From a candidate division Zixibacteria bacterium RBG_16_53_22 (lineage in GTDB: Bacteria; Zixibacteria; MSB-5A5; UBA10806), in the NCBI GenBank assembly GCA_001775395.1, contig MEWP01000068.1, forward strand, positions 27,049 to 71,409: a DNA stretch of 44,361 bases. The letters run 5' to 3'. Position numbers and translations under genes: made by a program. The notes beneath the pieces are model-generated. The model did no database searches and was not told the origin of the DNA. It saw only the letters and a program-made list of their open reading frames with translations. How positions within the stretch are numbered: position 1 is the stretch's first letter; each line of letters begins with the position of its first letter. Positions 41,907 through 44,361 of the stretch are shown here, piece after piece.

Positions 41907-41958
41907 ATTTTTTATATAGACTTAGCCAATTCTGGAATTTTTCCCTGCAAGGACTGAT

Positions 41959-41974
41959 GCGACAGAGATGTCGC
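41959..41974. promoter_or_regulatory. Palindromic upstream activator site 2
   Basis: GCGACA-GAGA-TGTCGC with the same arms as site 1 and a different N4 centre. The centres are 68 bases apart. This site lies between the activator stop (42001) and site 1, about 200 bases before the sigma54 start. Confidence 0.72.
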
Positions 41975-42000
41975 GAAATCGATGATTTTCCTAATTATTT

Positions 42001-43800
42001 TTACGATTTTTTTCTGTCGGATTTAATCTCGGCATTTAATTTGTGTCTTTTCAAAATCCGCTGAAGCTGTTTCCTGTGAAGTCCCCCCAGCCTGGCAGCC
42101 TCCGAGATGTTCTGGTTACCGCGTTCCAATAGCCCAAGCGCAAATTCCATTTCGATCGGGCCGATCGTCTCGCGCCAGAGCTTCCTCTTGAGCTCGTTGA
42201 ACTCCCTTACATTCACCGGCGCGTCGCTTTTTTCGACACCCCGCCGCACAACCGATTCCGGCAAATCCCCGATAGTGAGCCTGTCCCCTTTACAGAGAAC
42301 CACCGCCCGCTCGATAATATTCTCGAGTTCCCTGACATTGCCCGGATAGCCGTAGTTTTTCAGGTAGGCCATGGCGGCCCTATCTATGCTGGCGACATTT
42401 TTCTGATTTTTCTGGGCGTACTTCTTGAGGAAATGCTCGGCCAGGACCTCGATCTCACCGCCTCGCCCAATCAGTGGCGGAAGCTTTATTGCGATGACGT
42501 TGATCCGGTAATACAGGTCATCGCGGAATTCGCCGGCCTCGACCATGCCGGCCAGGTTCTTCTTGGTGGCGGAGATTATGCGAACATCGGCCTTCTTCAC
42601 CGCGGTTGAGCCCAGCGGCTCGAACTCGTGTGACTGCAAAAATCGCAGGAGCTTGACCTGCAAAAATTGCGGCAGGTCGCCGATCTCATCGAGAAAAACG
42701 GTGCCGCCGTCGGCCATTTCGAATTTGCCCGGTTTGCGTCCGACCGCCCCGGTGAATGCCCCCTTTTCATAGCCGAAGAGTTCCGATTCGAGAAGCGTTT
42801 CGGGGATGGCGGCGCAGTTGATAGCCACGATGGGAGCGCTCTTGCGATTCGAATTCACGTGCAGGGCGCGCGCCAGGAGTTCCTTGCCGGTGCCCGATTC
42901 GCCCTCGATAAGGACGGCGCTCTCGGTCTGGGCAACGTCGGCGACAATGCTCAGCACCTTGGCCATCTCCGGCGAGTTGGTCACGATCTCGCTGAAATCG
43001 AAACGGCTCTTCAAATCCTGGAGATCTATGCCGTTATGGTTTTCGCAAGGCGGGATTGGAGCGCTGGCCTTCAAAGATTGCCAGATCCGTTCCGATAGAG
43101 TCTTGAGTTGCTCCATCTCAAACTTGGAAAAAGGCCCCTTGTATCGCATGGCGTGCAGCAGCCCCGTAACCTCATCGTCGGTTTTGAGCGGCACACACAG
43201 GATGCATCCGATTGAAGAGCCCATGACCGATTCGATCATGACAGGATCACCGGTGCTGAGGACGGCGTTGGTGACCTGCTTCGATGGCGCGAATTTCGAA
43301 ACACCGTTGCCGCTGGAGGCGGCGTGTTGACCCGCGATCTTGCCATCGACCACGATCTGGAGCAGGGCATGGTCGCAGGAGAGTATATCGGCGGCCGCGC
43401 GGGCGATAGCGTCATAAACAATATCGTCGCTTTGTTCGGCGAGGATCAGGCTGGAAAGATCGTAGAGCGCTTTGAAAAGCTTTTTCTCGCGCCCCAGCGT
43501 ATCGACATCCGATTTGAGCTTTTCGTATTCGCGAATGAGCCGCGCCACACGATCATTCAGCGAATCCTCGAAACGGGAAAGTTTCTTCTCGACCGATTCC
43601 AGCTTGGACACCAGTTTGGCGTAGCGATCCGACTGGGAGATGCCCTCGTTTTCAGAGAGGAAATCCTTGATAGTAACGATTGAATCGAACGAACGGCGGA
43701 TATGGTCGGTCGATTCTTTCTTGAGCTGTTCTAAGTCTGATGCGAATTTTTCGCTCTGGACCCGCGCTGGGTCGCTGGTTCGTCCTACTGATATTTTCAT
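42001..43800 (-). CDS. Sigma54-dependent transcriptional activator with GAF and Fis-type HTH domains
   Basis: 599 residues. Residues 1-110 are coiled-coil-rich, about 110-245 form a GAF-like sensor domain and about 268-500 an AAA+ domain. Walker A is GESGTGKE (300-307), the sigma54-contact loop is GAFTGA (347-352), Walker B is VFLDEIGDL (368-376) and the arginine-finger region is FRDDLYYRIN. A Fis-type helix-turn-helix closes the protein (about 552-588; NISEAARLGGLHRKQLQRILKRH). No receiver domain is present, so the signal is probably a small molecule or protein sensed by GAF. The likely targets are the paired palindromes and sigma54 promoter immediately downstream. A consensus promoter ends only about five bases before the ATG, so translation may be leaderless. 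Confidence 0.95.
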   Translation of the reverse strand: MKISVGRTSDPARVQSEKFASDLEQLKKESTDHIRRSFDSIVTIKDFLSENEGISQSDRYAKLVSKLESVEKKLSRFEDSLNDRVARLIREYEKLKSDVDTLGREKKLFKALYDLSSLILAEQSDDIVYDAIARAAADILSCDHALLQIVVDGKIAGQHAASSGNGVSKFAPSKQVTNAVLSTGDPVMIESVMGSSIGCILCVPLKTDDEVTGLLHAMRYKGPFSKFEMEQLKTLSERIWQSLKASAPIPPCENHNGIDLQDLKSRFDFSEIVTNSPEMAKVLSIVADVAQTESAVLIEGESGTGKELLARALHVNSNRKSAPIVAINCAAIPETLLESELFGYEKGAFTGAVGRKPGKFEMADGGTVFLDEIGDLPQFLQVKLLRFLQSHEFEPLGSTAVKKADVRIISATKKNLAGMVEAGEFRDDLYYRINVIAIKLPPLIGRGGEIEVLAEHFLKKYAQKNQKNVASIDRAAMAYLKNYGYPGNVRELENIIERAVVLCKGDRLTIGDLPESVVRRGVEKSDAPVNVREFNELKRKLWRETIGPIEMEFALGLLERGNQNISEAARLGGLHRKQLQRILKRHKLNAEIKSDRKKS

Positions 43801-43811
43801 ATTGCAAAAAG

Positions 43812-43840
43812 ATTTTATTACTTTCTTGAAATTCTGTCAA
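43812..43840 (-). promoter_or_regulatory. Sigma70-type promoter of the sigma54 activator gene
   Basis: On the minus strand TTGACA (43840-43835), a 17-base spacer and TAAAAT (43817-43812). The predicted start lies about five bases before the ATG at 43800. An inverted repeat GCGAAAA (43861-43867) with TTTTCGC (43879-43885) sits just upstream and could bind a regulator. Confidence 0.75.
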
Positions 43841-43947
43841 ATAAATTCAGATGATTTTCCGCGAAAAATGAAAAATAATTTTCGCATCATACATTATGGT
43901 TAAGATGAAATGGACCTGATTGGTTCCGCAAAAAGATGGTTGAATGA

Positions 43948-43996
43948 GCGAGTAGTGAGTAGCGAATAGCGAGTAGTGGGTTGCGAGTTGCGTGAA
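43948..43996. repeat. Degenerate 7-base tandem repeat
   Basis: Seven consecutive heptamers: GCGAGTA, GTGAGTA, GCGAATA, GCGAGTA, GTGGGTT, GCGAGTT, GCGTGAA. Such heptameric repeats occur in intergenic DNA of several phyla. The copies are imperfect and it is not a CRISPR array (no spacers). Confidence 0.8.
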
Positions 43997-44051
43997 ATGC
44001 GGAATGGCGAAGAGGAAGGAGTGAGTGCTGAGGACAGAGGGCGGGAAGCTA

Positions 44052-44183
44052 GTAGGGTGCGCCGCGCGCACCGGACGATCTATGTGGTGTCGGGTCCCCG
44101 ATTCCGACACTTCATTACCGGGTGGCGTCAGGTCATCAGACCTGACGCATACATGTAGGGTGCGCCACGCGCACCGGATGATC
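44052..44183. repeat. Hairpin element bounded by 29-base direct repeats
   Basis: Two copies of a 29-base sequence (44052-44080 and 44155-44183; 27 of 29 identical) start GTAGGGTGCGCC and contain a GGTGCGC/GCGCACC-type dyad. Between them lie a 7-bp hairpin (GTGTCGG 44087-44093 with CCGACAC 44104-44110) and a perfect 10-bp hairpin GCGTCAGGTC-ATCA-GACCTGACGC (44125-44148). It looks like a small dispersed palindromic repeat. The right copy reaches the stop codon of the adjacent gene. Confidence 0.75.
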
Positions 44184-44361
44184 ACCTCAAATAGATGAGC
44201 TTGATATTCGCCTTGTCGGCGCTGTTGGGGTCAATGATACGCGCGATATACACCCCCGACGACACCGCCTCCCCCGTATCGTCGTCGGCATTCCAGGTTA
44301 CTGAACCGGACGATTTATCCAATTCCAGCGTCCGCACCAGCCGCCCGACGATATCATATAT
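44182..44361 (-). CDS. T9SS-sorted protein, C-terminal end only (runs off the window)
   Basis: Reading in from the right edge on the minus strand gives 59 residues and a TGA stop. They form the second half of a T9SS sorting domain: IYDIVGRLVRTLEL, then VTWNADDDTGEAVSSGVYIARI, ending NIKLIYLR. The rest of the protein is outside the window, so its function cannot be told. The stop codon overlaps the 29-base repeat that borders the upstream element, suggesting the element inserted at the gene's 3' end (inference). Confidence 0.82.
   Translation of the reverse strand: MYDIVGRLVRTLELDKSSGSVTWNADDDTGEAVSSGVYIARIIDPNSADKANIKLIYLR

Larger units (their letters stand above)
43801..44181. other. Repeat-rich gene-free region
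   Basis: This 381-base stretch holds, from left to right, the activator promoter and its upstream inverted repeat, AT-rich DNA, a degenerate 7-base tandem repeat (43948-43996) and the paired-repeat hairpin element (44052-44183). No protein or RNA gene is visible; short frames here are repeat translations. Confidence 0.6.

Noticed and set aside
43948-44183. CRISPR-like array
   Set aside because: The heptamers have no spacers, and the 29-base repeat occurs only twice around hairpins; no cas genes are nearby.
1-44361. tRNA, rRNA or prophage genes
   Set aside because: All gene-free stretches were read on both strands; no cloverleaf, rRNA core sequence, integrase or phage structural gene was recognised.

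Overview
The window reads as a chromosomal segment of a Gram-negative, free-living bacterium of the FCB superphylum, most likely a Zixibacteria-like candidate lineage. This placement is an inference. It rests on six complete genes and one partial gene that end in a type 9 secretion (T9SS) C-terminal sorting domain (most with NYPNPFN, then a DLLGR-like turn, a W-G turn, SGIYFYRL and a basic end), a TonB receptor and a heptosyltransferase (outer membrane), a YbeY active site of the HGVLHLLGFxD type, and frequent TTG/GTG starts. No 16S rRNA or T9SS machinery gene is present, so the phylum cannot be fixed from this window.

Layout. 1-3424 (minus): bL31, DUF1385 membrane protein, release factor 1, a small membrane protein and the start of a TldD-type protease. 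3505-7267 (minus): a sigma70 promoter, a cobalamin riboswitch, a BtuB-like TonB receptor and, with an ATGA overlap, a beta-propeller protein with a T9SS tail that looks like a secreted counterpart of Bacteroides BtuG. 7291-7472: a structured, palindromic intergenic element. 7482-25324: mainly T9SS cargo on the minus strand (M6 metalloprotease, S8 protease, a beta-rich surface protein, and two paralogous ~1080-residue S8 proteases with FG-GAP repeats), interrupted by a DUF255/YyaL thioredoxin-like protein and a plus-strand KimA-like permease. 25.5-30.8 kb: a GT39-like membrane glycosyltransferase fused to TPRs, a heptosyltransferase, MurJ and S20. 30.8-32.2 kb: a two-gene 2[4Fe-4S] ferredoxin / geranylgeranyl-reductase-family unit. 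32.2-33.05 kb: a second structured element and a histone-like Lys-rich SWIB protein. 33.1-40.7 kb: a tightly overlapping operon hisS-aspS-phoH-(7TM-HD, PgpH-like)-ybeY-corC. 40.8-43.8 kb: VanZ-like protein, then a compact sigma54 regulatory cassette. 43.8-44.2 kb: repeat-rich intergenic DNA, followed by the 3' end of another T9SS cargo gene.

The two most distinctive systems are: (1) the B12 uptake cassette with a T9SS-routed propeller; and (2) a self-contained sigma54 cassette. The latter has a GAF/AAA+/Fis activator, two identical-architecture palindromes (GCGACA-N4-TGTCGC) downstream of it, a near-perfect -24/-12 promoter, a GxxExxY-family protein whose nuclease motif looks degraded, a 22-residue lysine-rich microprotein with a very strong ribosome binding site, and a terminator. 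A third signal is a pair of intergenic elements (7.3 kb and 32.3 kb) that share a nested multi-hairpin plan with different stem sequences, suggesting an undescribed structured repeat family.
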